Positions 36,102-46,889 of a stretch of 64,000 nt of DNA are shown one piece after another. How positions within the stretch are numbered: position 1 is the first letter of the stretch; each line of letters begins with the position of its first letter. Below the pieces are notes generated by a model that was given only the letters and a program-made list of their open reading frames with translations, was not told the origin of the DNA and did no database searches. Source of the DNA: Charina bottae (lineage: Eukaryota > Chordata > Lepidosauria > Squamata > Charinaidae); NCBI GenBank assembly GCA_023362775.1, contig JALMGJ010000003.1, forward strand, positions 76,121,355-76,185,354, written 5' to 3'. Made by a program: the position numbers and the translations under genes.

Positions 36102-37027
36102 CTCCAACCACAGTCAGGCCAAGTACAGGTATAAGGCTTTTCTCCAGTATGACGTCGGAAGTGTGCCTTAAGATGGGAACTCTTGGTATACATTTTGGTG
36201 CAGCCAGGATGTGTACATTTGTGGACTCGGATAACAGGAGAAACTCTGGGGACCTTGGCCTCCATACTCCTTGGACTTCCAAGAACTTCTGGCCTCAATG
36301 CCACAGGCAAAGGGGCTATTCGTACATACTTCTGGTCTGTGCCTTTCACAGGACTTGGGGTGACCTGAGGATAAACAGTTGAGTTCTGGCCTTGCATTCT
36401 GATAATCAAGTGGGCCACCCGAATACCACCGAGAGCGCTCTGGATGGATGAGCTATCTTCTGCTTGGACAGGCTGGATCTGAAGGAGAACAGGGATTGTC
36501 CCCATGGTTCCAGGCATGCTTATGTCTCCAGATACCACTCCAGCCTGAACAGAGCTAGAAATGCCTTCATCTAGATCAGTCCCAGCAGCAGACTGTTCCC
36601 CTGCACTGCGTAAGTTGATTTCAGATTTTATCGCAAGTTGTCCTCCTGGCTGTTTGTCATTCATCTCATCCTTGAGAAGTGCCTTCTTCTCATTGAGGAA
36701 CTCCTCAATCTCTTCCAGTGTAGGGATGAAATCTCTAGAGACTTCAGAACAAAAATCTGGTAGCTTGAGGTAAGCCTCATAGATGGTATTCTGTGGTTTC
36801 TCCACTTCCTTCTTTACCATTGACAACGAGACACCCATCTCTGATGTACATACTGTATTTGAGGTAACAGCTGGAACAGATACTTGTTCACTGCTGCAAT
36901 CCTGCAGTAAATTTAATGGTGGCATGTCAGGCTTGAGAACATCTAATATGTTATCTTGCTGATCAAAAGCTGGGGCAAGCAATGGGCCAGAAACAGATAC
37001 CAGTTTGCTATGACTTACTGAGACCAT
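36102..37027 (-). CDS. KLF15-like transcription factor, first coding exon (activation region and zinc finger 1)
   Basis: This exon encodes residues 1-308 of a Krüppel-like zinc-finger transcription factor. KLF15-family blocks are visible: the acidic [10 protein letters not shown] (102-111), [10 protein letters not shown] (178-187), and [14 protein letters not shown] (about 233-246). Finger 1 ([24 protein letters not shown]2H2) is at about 271-293, followed by TGEKPY and the first half of finger 2, cut after CGWR by donor GTAAGT (36096-36101) at the usual KLF intron position. VKKE (71-74) and IKSE (133-136) match sumoylation motifs. The N-terminus does not match canonical KLF15 and the proline/serine tracts are shorter, so this is probably a paralogue rather than the KLF15 orthologue. 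The ATG at 37025-37027 follows an in-frame TGA 18 codons upstream. An extra upstream coding exon cannot be excluded if a nearer acceptor is used. Confidence 0.93.
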
Positions 37028-37118
37028 GGGTCGGTCTAGTCCCTCATAAAAAGATGAACTGCAAGCTGAGTAATCAAATCAGATGGAAATGAAGATCTTG
37101 GGAAATCTATAGATCCAC
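37028..37118 (-). other. KLF15-like gene, 5' UTR part of the first coding exon
   Basis: A good minus-strand acceptor (ttttcttgcag, ending at 37119) opens a 91-nt untranslated segment before the ATG. This implies a separate non-coding first exon upstream, most simply in the CpG island at 47-48 kb. A nearer acceptor-like cttgcag lies about 60 nt downstream of the first. If used, it would remove the in-frame TGA and leave the reading frame open upstream of the ATG. Confidence 0.55.
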
Positions 37119-38787
37119 CTGCAAGAAAATAACCACAAACTTGTCTAAAGGAATCCACATTCTAGATGAAGCAAAATCAAGAGATGGAAGATTTTTGGAA
37201 ACTAATTTCATAGGAACACAAATTCTAATTCAAAAATCTCCCTGAAACATACTGCAGTGGTATCCAAGTACTGACTTGCTAGTTAGCAACAAACTCATGA
37301 TATCTGCAACTATTAAGAAAGCCATTGGTTTGGCACAAAATCTATCCTTATCTTTTAATTATTTGGCCAGTGATGCATTGGCATTCTCCTTTTGCCATGA
37401 ATTTTACTGCACATGTTATTATTATTATTTAATTTATCCCACCTTTTCTTTATATATAAATCAAGGTGGCAAACATATCTATCATTTTGATTTTCAATTC
37501 CAGTGTGCAATTTCAAGATTTAGGTTTTGAAATGTTATTATGACATACATGCACAAAATCAATTTTATAATAAAAAGATATTTCTGCAAAAAAAGATAAA
37601 GGAAAGTCCAGCCACACTTATTAAACTATAGGCATATACAACACTCTACATATTCTGTACCACATCAAAAGATTCAGTGAAACAATCAGACAAATAAGCA
37701 TTGCAGCACAAATAAAATCTGCATCACCATATATCTATCCTGTTGCACCTGCAGACACAGCTGTCCCTATGCTAGAATGGGACAAATGATTCTGTAACCA
37801 GAAGTTAATTTTGTAAACATGCCTATGCTCTCTGTTCAGTAGAACAGAAATGGCTCAGAGGAACCCAGTTGTGCAGATTGCATGGCACAAAAGCTCTAAA
37901 TTGGTATTTATCAGTCATGTAGCCTGATGGGGAACTAATGAGAGGCATGTTTCAAACATTAGCAAAGTCAGAGCAACCAGTATGCATATCTATTGTATCA
38001 ATCCCTCCTCATATAGACATTTTCCACAAATTTGAAATTCAGCACTGAATTTGGTAATATGTAGAATTTGGTCAGAATTTCAGACAATCAGTAAGAATAG
38101 AAGGCACATTCAGCCATGCCTTCCTGCTGGTTGTTCATGTATCTGTGCAGACACCCAAACAAACACTTTGCTTTGTGAGCAAATAAGTTGAAGCTGAGTG
38201 TAATAGATAACTTAGCTTCTCTTAGGAAAATGTTCCCATAGGAGAAGGAGGGGCTGTTGAGATGGCATCAGAGATGGAGCCCTAAAAAAGGATAGAGAGG
38301 ATTCTGAAGGGCTGAGGAGGAGAACTGGAAGAAAAACTTGGATATAATGGTTGGCAAGAAGTAAAATGGATGTAGACAGTGTTACACTGTAAAAGATTTG
38401 ATTTTGGTTTCAGGACAGAGCAATGATGGCTGATGGACCTAAATTAGACTGTGCAGTGTTATACTGTGGAAGCTTGTTAGTTCAAGGGCAAATCTGGAGG
38501 AGGTTGCTGAAGAGAGTTGTTAGTTGAGATCCAGAAGAAGGCTCACTGAAGACCTGAAGAGGAGGCTATGTAGTGAGACCCTGTCTACTCAATCTCAGGG
38601 ACTGAAGATGACAGAAGATAGGACATTCTCCCAGCCAGAGCTGAGGGAGGAAGCTTGGGCCAATCCGGGAGAGAAAGGCGGCCAGCCAGTACCTATTTAG
38701 CTCTTTCCTTATCTTCAAAGTAGGATCTCAATAGAAATAACTATGGGCACATATACAGTACGTTAGAGCAACTTTATTGTTTGCAAA
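37119..38787. other. KLF15-like 5' intron, nothing recognised
   Basis: No repeat family or exon was recognised, apart from a short LINE/SINE tail remnant near 37425-37470. Confidence 0.4.
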
Positions 38788-39275
38788 CATATTTATTTAT
38801 TTATTTTTCAAATTTTGCCACCGCCCATCTCCCCCAAAAAGAGGGACTCTGGGCGGTTTACAACAAACACATTAAAACAATAAGCATAAAAACATCTAAA
38901 ATATCAATACAAAATTACCAGATATAAATATAAAAGTAAAAATAAATATAAATATAAAATCCAAATGGCCTTAGAAGATCTAACCCAGTAAGGAGAGCTC
39001 TAAGGTGCCAGCCACCCCCAAGAATAACTACTCCCCTTCCCACCCCAGGCGAGACGGCAGAGCCAAGTCTTCAGGTTCTTCCGGAAGGTCAGGAGTGATG
39101 GGGCCTGTCTCACTTCTGGGGGCAGTGTTCCAGAGGGCGGGAGCTATTGCAGAGAAGGCCCGCTTCCTGGACCCCACCAAGCGAAGTTCTTTTACAGACG
39201 GGGTCCGTAACATGCCCTCTCTGCATGACCGGGTAGGACAGGTCGATGTCATGGGGGTGAGATGGTCCCTCAGGT
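38788..39275 (-). mobile_element. L2-type LINE 3' fragment
   Basis: Minus-strand equivalent of the L2 end at 13091-13866: (TTTA)n at the left, then ccgcccatctccccc, and an open minus frame with RKRAFSAIAPALWN and TSTCPTRSCREGMLR, matching the ORF2 C-terminus. Confidence 0.8.
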
Positions 39276-39595
39276 AATATACTGTACTTTATGCAGTTAA
39301 GAGAAATCTTAAGCTACCATATTCAGTAGTAGAAGGAAAAAAAGTTCTCCCTGCAAGGCAGAGAGAAAGTTTAAAAAGTCAAGTGGCAGTGTTATCAGTA
39401 CCCAAAGGGGAAGATGAAGTGGGCATTGGAATGCAATTAGCCAGTTGTAAATTATGCTTGCAGAGCTAGCTGGTGAAATGAAACTAATGCCTTAGCTTTG
39501 ATGTGCTTTGTTAATAAATGAAAAATCTCCCACCCACCAATCCAAAGGAATTGTTGTTACATTGTGTCATTCATCAAATCTTATGAGCCCATAGA
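39276..39595. other. KLF15-like 5' intron, nothing recognised
   Basis: No recognised feature between the L2 fragment and the 5S-like SINE region. Confidence 0.4.
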
Positions 39596-39840
39596 AAGTC
39601 CCTGCCACAAGGTGAATCTCCTTCAAGTTGAATTCTACTCCTAATGACTTCATGGATATGGCCAGGCAGCATTTTTGGCAACAGCACAGGTGGTTAGCAC
39701 ACCATTTTAACTTCCCTGAGTACTCTACTGTGATGGGATTTCCTGGTGGTGGTCTCCCACCTAAATACTAACCAGATCTGACCCTGCTTAGCTTTTTGAG
39801 ATTAGTTGGATAAATGCTCCCACCTAGCTGGGCAGTAAGA
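39596..39840 (-). mobile_element. 5S-rRNA-derived SINE
   Basis: Minus strand of 39733-39812 carries the 5S-like ctaagcagggtcagatctgg and gtatttaggtgggagacc. The left part (caagttgaattctactccta, cttcatggatatggccagg) is probably the SINE body or tail. Same family as 26346-26427. Confidence 0.65.
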
Positions 39841-40938
39841 ACAAGGATGCTCTTAAGGCAGGTTCTTTTTTGATACAGTATATGCAGCTAAAAGCCAGAA
39901 ACACTATAATTGGCTATAGTGTTATCAGTTCATAGATTTATCCATGTGTGACTTGCATCAAATTGCATACATGCATTTGTTCCTTTTGTACGTCGCACAA
40001 GTTTTATCAACCAATTCAAAACTTTTTCAATCCACTTTTTTTCCTTATATTTTTATATAATAGCAGCCATAACTGGAAATGTTGAAAAAAATAAGCCAAA
40101 ATTTGTGTAAATAGATTTGAATGACAAAAAACAGTTTGAGAATGTTTGCCCCGCCCCACTGAGCACAGCACACTGAATGTTAAAATTCAGAACTCTCTGG
40201 CTGTATTCCGAGGGCTTAACTGACGAACACTTTTCTTTAATAGAATTCAAATCAGCTTATCTTCTTGTGTACCTTCCTGCAAGAAAACCTAATTACAGGT
40301 ACATTCCTGAACAAACATACCCACTTTTTGAGAGCACAGCATTCAAAGCATTTCACTTCCAGCCCAAGGCAACATTCAGGTCAAAGACCTGGCATTGCTC
40401 AATGCATTTTGTAACACACCATTCACAACAGTTGGACTATTTCTTTGATCCCACACCCACTGCAGGTGCCTGTAACGTAATTCCAGAAATTGCAAGCAGT
40501 TAGCTCACTCTCCCTCCTCCTTCCCCTCTGGAACGTTTAGTGGCAATCTAAAGAAATGGAGACCAGATTTTGTTAAAAATAAAACTGGGAAGCTTAAGAA
40601 ACATCCCAGAAAAGGCAAATGCGACGATTTCTGTTCTGCTGCCAAAAATCAATATGACCATGGACGCACTGTCACAAGAAGTAAAGCTTGTCTAGCAGTC
40701 TTTACCTTTAAAGAACATTAAATATATGGCTGGTTTTGCACTTTGTGATTTGTTTTAGCCATGGTTTACTGGAAAGAGCCATTGGGCTGGGTCAGACACA
40801 ATGCTAAGCCATCCATTTACAAATCCAGTGCCTGGGTTATATAATATATTAAGCCAAAACCCAAATATATCGTATGATGTCTTAAGATCAAATACAGGGG
40901 CAATGGGGGGGGGGGAGACATTCACATTCAAAGAGAAT
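39841..40938. other. KLF15-like 5' intron, nothing recognised
   Basis: No repeat family or conserved block was recognised. Confidence 0.35.
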
Positions 40939-40940
40939 AG

Positions 40941-41273
40941 AGGTAGTCCTTGCTTAGCGATCATTCATTTAGCTCAGACTTACAACAGTGCTGAAAAGCC
41001 TACTTGCGACCAGTCCTCGCACTTACAACCATTGCAGCGTCCCCGCAGTCACGTGATCACCGTTTTCAATCTTCCCAGCTAGCTTCTGGCAAGCAAAGTC
41101 AATGGGGAACTGCGTGATTCGCTTAACAACCATGTGGTTCACTTAATGACAGTGACTCACTTAACGACTGCTGCAAAAAAGGTCATAAAATCAGGTTGGA
41201 TTCACTTAATGACCGCTTCACTTAGCAACCAAAATTCTGGTCCCAATTGTGGTTGTTAAGCGAGGACTAACTG
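40941..41273. mobile_element. TA-flanked MITE, tagtccttgc family, both ends present
   Basis: aggtagtccttgcttagcga at the left and ggttgttaagcgaggactaa at the right form inverted repeats flanked by TA dinucleotides. Internal cacttaatgac and gtcacgtgatcacc blocks match the family member at 5867-6232. Confidence 0.75.
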
Positions 41274-41285
41274 TATACTATACAG

Positions 41286-41406
41286 CAGTGTTTCTCAACC
41301 TTGGCAACTTGAAGATGTGTGGACTTCAAATCCCAGAATTCCTCAGCCAGCATTTCTGGGAGTTGAAGTCCACACATCTTCAAGTTGCCAAGGTTGAGAA
41401 ACACTG
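41286..41406. mobile_element. Palindromic hAT MITE, copy 2
   Basis: CAGTGTTTCTCAACCTTGGC ... GGTTGAGAAACACTG, flanked by ctatacag (41278-41285) and ctgtacag (41407-41414), one mismatch. A near-perfect hairpin of about 120 bp. Confidence 0.88.
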
Positions 41407-41414
41407 CTGTACAG

Positions 41415-42741
41415 GTTTGGAATTTTTAAAATGTAGACTCTTCAAATTAACTCTTTCTGTATGCAGAGAGATGGTCTTTTCTTTCCATGTCTTCTGTTCT
41501 ATTATGGCTAGGGACTTGAAAACCAGAACAAGTCCAGGCATCTCTGGTACCTTCAGCCATGGAAGCTAGATGACTTCAGTCCAGTCACTCTGTCTCAGCC
41601 CAACCTACCTCACAGGGTTGTTGTAGTTGGGAAAAATGAGAAGAGGTAGTGCTATGTTTGGCACCTTGAGCTCTAAACTAAAGGCAGGATATTAGACTAA
41701 CAAACAAGCCAAAATTTGAGAGGGCTTCACTCTGTGGGTTAGAACACAAACTAATTATGGTCCGGAACTCAAAAACAGATGGCCAAGTTTCACCAGATTT
41801 CTCCCATTTCTATTTTTGGTTGACATTATTTTCATTGCTAAACTGTTTTTAATTATATGTCTCTTCCCCGCTCCTAACCCCCACTTCTTTCCTTCAGAAA
41901 ATGGCTTCTTAAAGGCCCAGCACTGTGCTAGATCTTCAAACAACAGCAGCTTCAGCAGGTGTTGAAAACACTGTGACTACTGTCAGGGCTCAATCTGACA
42001 TTATTTTTAGAAGGCATGAAAGGCACGTGTGTCTATGCTTGTGTTATCAGGATCCACTTAAAAATCTCATCTGCAATTTAAAGCCAAAGACTGGGGGGGG
42101 GGGAGGTGTCCTTCCTTCATACTTCATACTTCATAGACACACACAGTCTATGCTCAGATGTGTCTAAAGCTATTAAGACCCCATGCATTCAGACAACAAA
42201 CTTGCCTTGTCTGCACAGAGGCATTCAACAACTGCAAAAGAGGCTCTGTCAATAACAAAGGTGATGTGTCCTCAGCAATTTACGCGCTAAGAACACTTTC
42301 TCCCTGACAAAAGAGAGTCCAGTGAGAACTGGCCCTATCTGGATGCAGATACAAACTGGATTCTCATATTGCACTGTTGTGGCTTGTTTAACTAAAGTCT
42401 ATTGACTAAATAAAAACAGTCTGTATTCACACAACACATTAGAGCAAAAGAAAGAAAGAGACAGACAGAGAGAAAGGGAGGGAGGAAATCACATTTTGAC
42501 TTAGCATGTCATGTGAACATAGCCACATTACTATATGGATAAAACAAAGTGACCTGAGTTACTAATCGAAGAGAACCTGAGTTAACATGTTACTTTGTTT
42601 AAAGGTCTTCAAATTATGTCCTGTTCCATGTGGCAAAATTATTTGCTATTATTTATTTAAAAGACTTATATATGAACAGAGATCTAAAATCAAGGCCTTG
42701 AGTGAAACAGGCCCAGCTTCCATACTTCCTACCTTCACCAC
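41415..42741. other. KLF15-like 5' intron, nothing recognised
   Basis: Includes a SINE-like scrap (cccaacctacctcacagggt, near 41599) and a G-run at 42092-42101. No gene. Confidence 0.4.
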
Positions 42742-43368
42742 AGAAACAGACTAATCAAGACTTCTGGTGGGGACATGGCGGACTGAACAGCTGTGCTCGT
42801 GGGCTCCGCAGGCAGAACTGACAACGCGGCAGATTTTTTTGGGCTCAGGCAGGTTTTTCCTGAAGCCCTGGAGCATTTTCACAGACAGAAAACACTTGGA
42901 ATCATCCCATTTACCCTCCAGAACAGCGACTTGCAGTCAGAGGATCGTAAACAGTGTTTGCGCTAATCTGGTAAGAGCCGCCAGGTGGCTGGAACGTCAC
43001 CATTTCCAAGCCACGCTGTAGCCTTAAAGGGACACTAAGACCGGCCACCCCATTTCTAAAACACCCAGTTTATATCTTTTTAAGTTTATGTACCCTAAGA
43101 GAGGCTTTCTACAGCAAGGAGAAGAGATCTCTCTTAGTGCTTATCGTTATTTTCCGGGATTAATTTTTAAAAATCTTTTTAAGTTTTGGCTTGTTTCCCA
43201 TCCTAATACTGAGGAGAACTGAAAGTAAATAATTGCCTCCCTATTATTTTTGCACTGAATTTGAAGATTTTAATATTTCCCTACACGTTGAATCTGCTGT
43301 TTTGAATCTTCAGGTTTCTGTTGCCACTTTCTCTGGGGAGCTGCTCATTTTCATACCTTCACTAATGT

Positions 43369-43636
43369 CAGGGGTGGGCAACGTCAGGCCCATGGACTGT
43401 ATAAGGCCCGTGGGACTCCCGCCTAAGGCCCGCGGGACTCCCGCCCACAAACCCCACCCCTTCCACGTGATTGGCTGCCGCCCGCAAACCCCGCCCCCAG
43501 TGCTTGTGATTGGCTCCCGCCCGCAAACTCCGGCCCCCGGTCCACAGAAATCCCAAAAACCCCGCCCTCCACCCCCCCGGTCCCCGGTTATAAATATCCA
43601 AATAGCCCTTGGCTGAAAAAAGGTTCCCCACCCCTG
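43369..43636. mobile_element. GC-rich hAT MITE nested in the L1-type element
   Basis: CAGGGGTGGGCAAC at the left and GGTTCCCCACCCCTG at the right are hAT-type inverted repeats. Left flank actaatgt (43361-43368) pairs with acttatgt, now displaced to 43768-43775 by a later L2 insertion. The interior has repeated cccgcaaaccccgccc and gtgattggct blocks. Confidence 0.8.
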
Positions 43637-43717
43637 ACTTATTTATTTATTATTTATTTATTTTTCAAATTTATTCCCCGCCCATCTCCCATGCAAGGGA
43701 CTCTGGGCGGGTTACCA

Positions 43718-43764
<47 letters not shown>

Positions 43765-43767
43765 ATG
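43637..43767 (-). mobile_element. L2-type LINE 3' tail nested next to the hAT MITE
   Basis: Antisense L2 3' end (ccgcccatctcccatgcaag) between TTTA-rich and (AAAT)n tracts, bounded by gacttat on both sides (43635-43642 region and 43766-43772). Confidence 0.65.
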
Positions 43768-43933
43768 ACTTATGTAAACAGCTTCTGGAAATTTTCAATT
43801 AACTTTCACTTTCGCTAGTTAAGTACCTGGGGGGCCCATAATCTACTGCCTGAGACATGGAAGACTTCAACAGACATTCTCAGATTTTCATTCTGATCTT
43901 AAACAGATTCTCTTTGATTCCTGTCAAGTTATT

Positions 43934-44218
43934 ATGCAAGATATTTGGGACATTGTAGAAAACATCAGTTCTAAAAGGTGTCATCTGGCCGGGGATGTTG
44001 TGAAAGAAATGGAAGTGATTAACAATGATAGAAATGTTCCTAATGACAGTGAGATCAAGGCTTTTGTTGAAATGCCAGACGGAGACTGGATTGCCGGGTT
44101 GAAGAAATTAACCATGGGTGGAATTGTTTTTCTGATGGAATATTATGGGAAGGAAGAGATTGTTATCTATGGGAGGTTTTCTGCTGAGAGCTTGGAGTTT
44201 TTAAGGGGGGATGTCTGA
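43934..44218 (+). CDS. Small conserved ORF of the 2.1-kb L1-type element (94 codons, copy B)
   Basis: Encodes MQDIWDIVENISSKRCHLAG through FSAESLEFLRGDV to a TGA at 44216-44218. The frame continues upstream of the ATG (…DLKQILFDSCQV), so this is probably the end of a longer reading frame broken by an indel near 43880. Copy A keeps the same residues in order (MQGIQDIVENMRSKMCHLVG) with a stop. The N-terminal part is heptad-like and may be a short coiled coil, as in L1 ORF1p. No other domain is recognised, and expression is unknown. Confidence 0.45.
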   Translation: MQDIWDIVENISSKRCHLAGDVVKEMEVINNDRNVPNDSEIKAFVEMPDGDWIAGLKKLTMGGIVFLMEYYGKEEIVIYGRFSAESLEFLRGDV

Positions 44219-44878
44219 ATGTTTTATGAAAAATACCTTGTGTGTACTGTGGAGATATGTAAATTATTTGGTTTACTTTGAAGTGGGGTAAGGATTTAAT
44301 AATGTTTATCTGGATTGTCTTTAAGGCTTGTTTGACTTTATTTCTTTTTAAGGATTTGGATTAAGATTAATAAGGTATAATAATAAATGCTTGGTTTCAG
44401 GTTTAATATTATTAAGATTGTTATAATTGTAGTATTATTAATTATAAGAGCAGACATGTATATGCTTTTTAGTTTGATCTTTATTATAGTGGACAGAAAT
44501 GTATAGAATAGTGGTAGGAAGGAAATAATTAAATAAATATTGTTTTTTGGGGGGAGTTGATTAGGAGGTTTATATATTTTATTTTATTTTATTTTAATAT
44601 AAGGGGAGGGAACAATTGTATTTAGTGATTTTTACACTATATGTGCTAAGGGAATGATTTATAGAAAAAATGTGAGTTTGGTTTGATACAGAGTAAGGGA
44701 TTATGGAAATAGTTGTATATTTTTGCTGTTAAAAGTCGGAAGTCACTTCTTTATATAATCTTTAAAAAAATTCTTGTGTTTTCACACGTTAGTTTTTTAG
44801 TTTTTTTCTTTTTTGTAGTTTTTATCTTTGCTTTAAATCTAACAAAAATTCTTTAAAAAAAAGAAACAGACTAATCAA

Positions 44879-46515
44879 CAGCAGAACAACGCTTTGCATG
44901 CAGAATGCCCATCCATGGCCTATTTATTTAAATAAGCTGCCTTTTTGGACAAAGCCCATTCAAGGCAGTGACAAAAATGTAAATGTAATACTATCATATA
45001 AAATTATGATTAAAATTGAAGCTTCAGAAATAAAGAGTCCAAGCATACATTTAAAATATAATTCAATTACTAGGAAAACATTTTCAGTAATCAAATGCCA
45101 GAATAGACAACAGTAGACTATTATTTGATGTGATGAATCTTCTACCCCTCCAGACAATGAAAGAAAACATGCTCTCAAAATGGTATTTAAGCACCTTTGA
45201 AGTGAATTATCTCTTAATTTATATAGGGGGAAAACCATAAAGTCAGGAAGCTGGTTTACACACATGAACCAGCATCAAATGATGACTGACTAAGTTAAAT
45301 CACTACTAAAACCAAATAGCAGGTATTGGTAGTATAAGCAACTCATTCTTATTCTTCCATATGAGCAATATCTAAAATGACCCAGTCAATTTATACATAT
45401 AACTGCAAGCCATGTATTAAGGAAAAGTCAAGTGAAAAAAATTTACATGTGGAAAGAATTTGGAGACTAGGTTCATACAAAAGCGTTCTCATTTTTTGCA
45501 CTTAAGTTTTCACCTATTTTAAAGGGGAAAGACATCTTACCTATTGCAGAGAGGAACTGTTAAGTATAAAAACCATGGAAATTAGGATGTTCCACAGCCT
45601 AATTAAAGGTTTGTAAAGTTTAACTGGAAATCTGGCACAAGAACACCTGTTCTATCTTGGAATCTGTGTTAATTTTGGTACATCCTTATCATTCACATGT
45701 TTTATGTTATCATTTATTTTATAGCAGTTTTTTTTTGCAAAGGAACAATTGAACAGTTTTGGCCAAGAGCTGAAAACCAGTTCTGGCAGTGAAAAATTGA
45801 ACCTGTTGAACTAAGAAATTAAATAGTTCAATTCTAGTATTGTATTTGTGTAGGTTTTAATATTATGTATGAATGGTAGCTGAGCCATCCAATTTCCCCT
45901 TTATCTTGATTAATGATAACATCAATAATGGGCACATTAACCAATGGAAATTTTGTAGTATTGAAGTCAGGAGGGGAAAGAGAATATTTTTAAAGTAAAC
46001 AGGACAAATAAGAGACTAAAAGACTGAAACAGCTGCATGGCTGGCAGTGTGTGATTAAAGAAAATGAAGGTGCCAAGTAAAATGGGTTGAAGGAAGAGAG
46101 AGCAGTGAATCTGGGGTAGGGGACAGCGCCGAAGGGGGTAATCTCTTTGTGAAGATAGTGGTGTTGCCTGGGCTCCCCCCAGGCCAAAACCTGATGCCCT
46201 GTAACTCACAGGCACAAATCACTGCTGCCCTGCACCCACCTCTGCTTTTTTTCCCCCAGGGAAAAATGTGGGTGGGTGGAAGAAAGAGACAGGGACATGT
46301 GGTCACATAGTGGAGGAAAGAGAGAAGACTGAGCAAAAAAAAAGAGAGAGAGAGAGAGAGAAATGGGTGGCAGAGTATTTGGAGAATAGGTGAAGGTGGG
46401 AGTGTGTAGGTTTAGGCAAATTCAGATTGGTTGGATCTCATGGATCAATCAGAAAGAGGAGAACATTGTTGGAGGTATGTAAAACGGAGACAAAAGAATT
46501 ATGTGAAGAGATTTA
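44879..46515. other. KLF15-like 5' intron, nothing recognised
   Basis: No repeat or exon was recognised; a purine-rich (GA)n stretch lies at 46336-46365. Confidence 0.4.
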
Positions 46516-46620
46516 AGGACGGGTGGCTCAGCTAGGTTTGACCTTGCTAATCTCAACAAATTAAGCATGATCAGGCCTGGTTAGTACTTGGATGGGAGAC
46601 CCCCTCAAAATCCTAAAGCT
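46516..46620 (+). mobile_element. 5S-rRNA-derived SINE
   Basis: ttgctaatctcaacaaatta, then gatcaggcctggttagtact and tggatgggagacc, matching the 5S rRNA internal control region and 3' half. The upstream ggacgggtggctcagctagg is likely SINE leader. Most 5S-like of the four copies, but not an intact 5S gene. Confidence 0.7.
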
Positions 46621-46889
46621 GTAGCTAGACTGGGAATTGGAAAAAGCATCTCTGAAGAAAGCATCATCCAGCTACTTCTGCACTGTTGCCCTGAAAGTTA
46701 CAGGGACCAGTCACCAGAAGCCAAGTGGAGGAGACTCCTTCATGAGTGGGCAAATAGGATTAATTACAGTTGAGTTAGGAGTGTTTGTGCGTTAAACTTA
46801 AAATGGGTGCGAAGGTGTCAAAGGCCAATCTCACGCTATTTGAGGATCACCCATAGCCGGACTGGGATTGCTGCTTTCTAGTGCAAAAG

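Larger units (their letters stand above)
42759..44861 (+). mobile_element. 2.1-kb L1-type non-autonomous element, copy B
   Basis: A perfect 17-bp target duplication agaaacagactaatcaa (42742-42758 and 44862-44878) and an A-rich 3' end mark an L1-type insertion. It is colinear with copy A (14702-16867), including leader, internal small ORF and 3' end. A hAT MITE and an L2 tail are nested at 43369-43766. The element carries no reverse transcriptase, so it must be copied in trans. Confidence 0.85.

Noticed and set aside
36077..36773. Plus-strand frames opposite the KLF15-like exon
   Set aside because: Antisense shadows; the minus strand carries the conserved zinc-finger protein.
46540..46602. 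Possible functional 5S rRNA gene
   Set aside because: Only part of the 5S sequence is present and it is diverged; three similar copies in the window show it is a SINE family.
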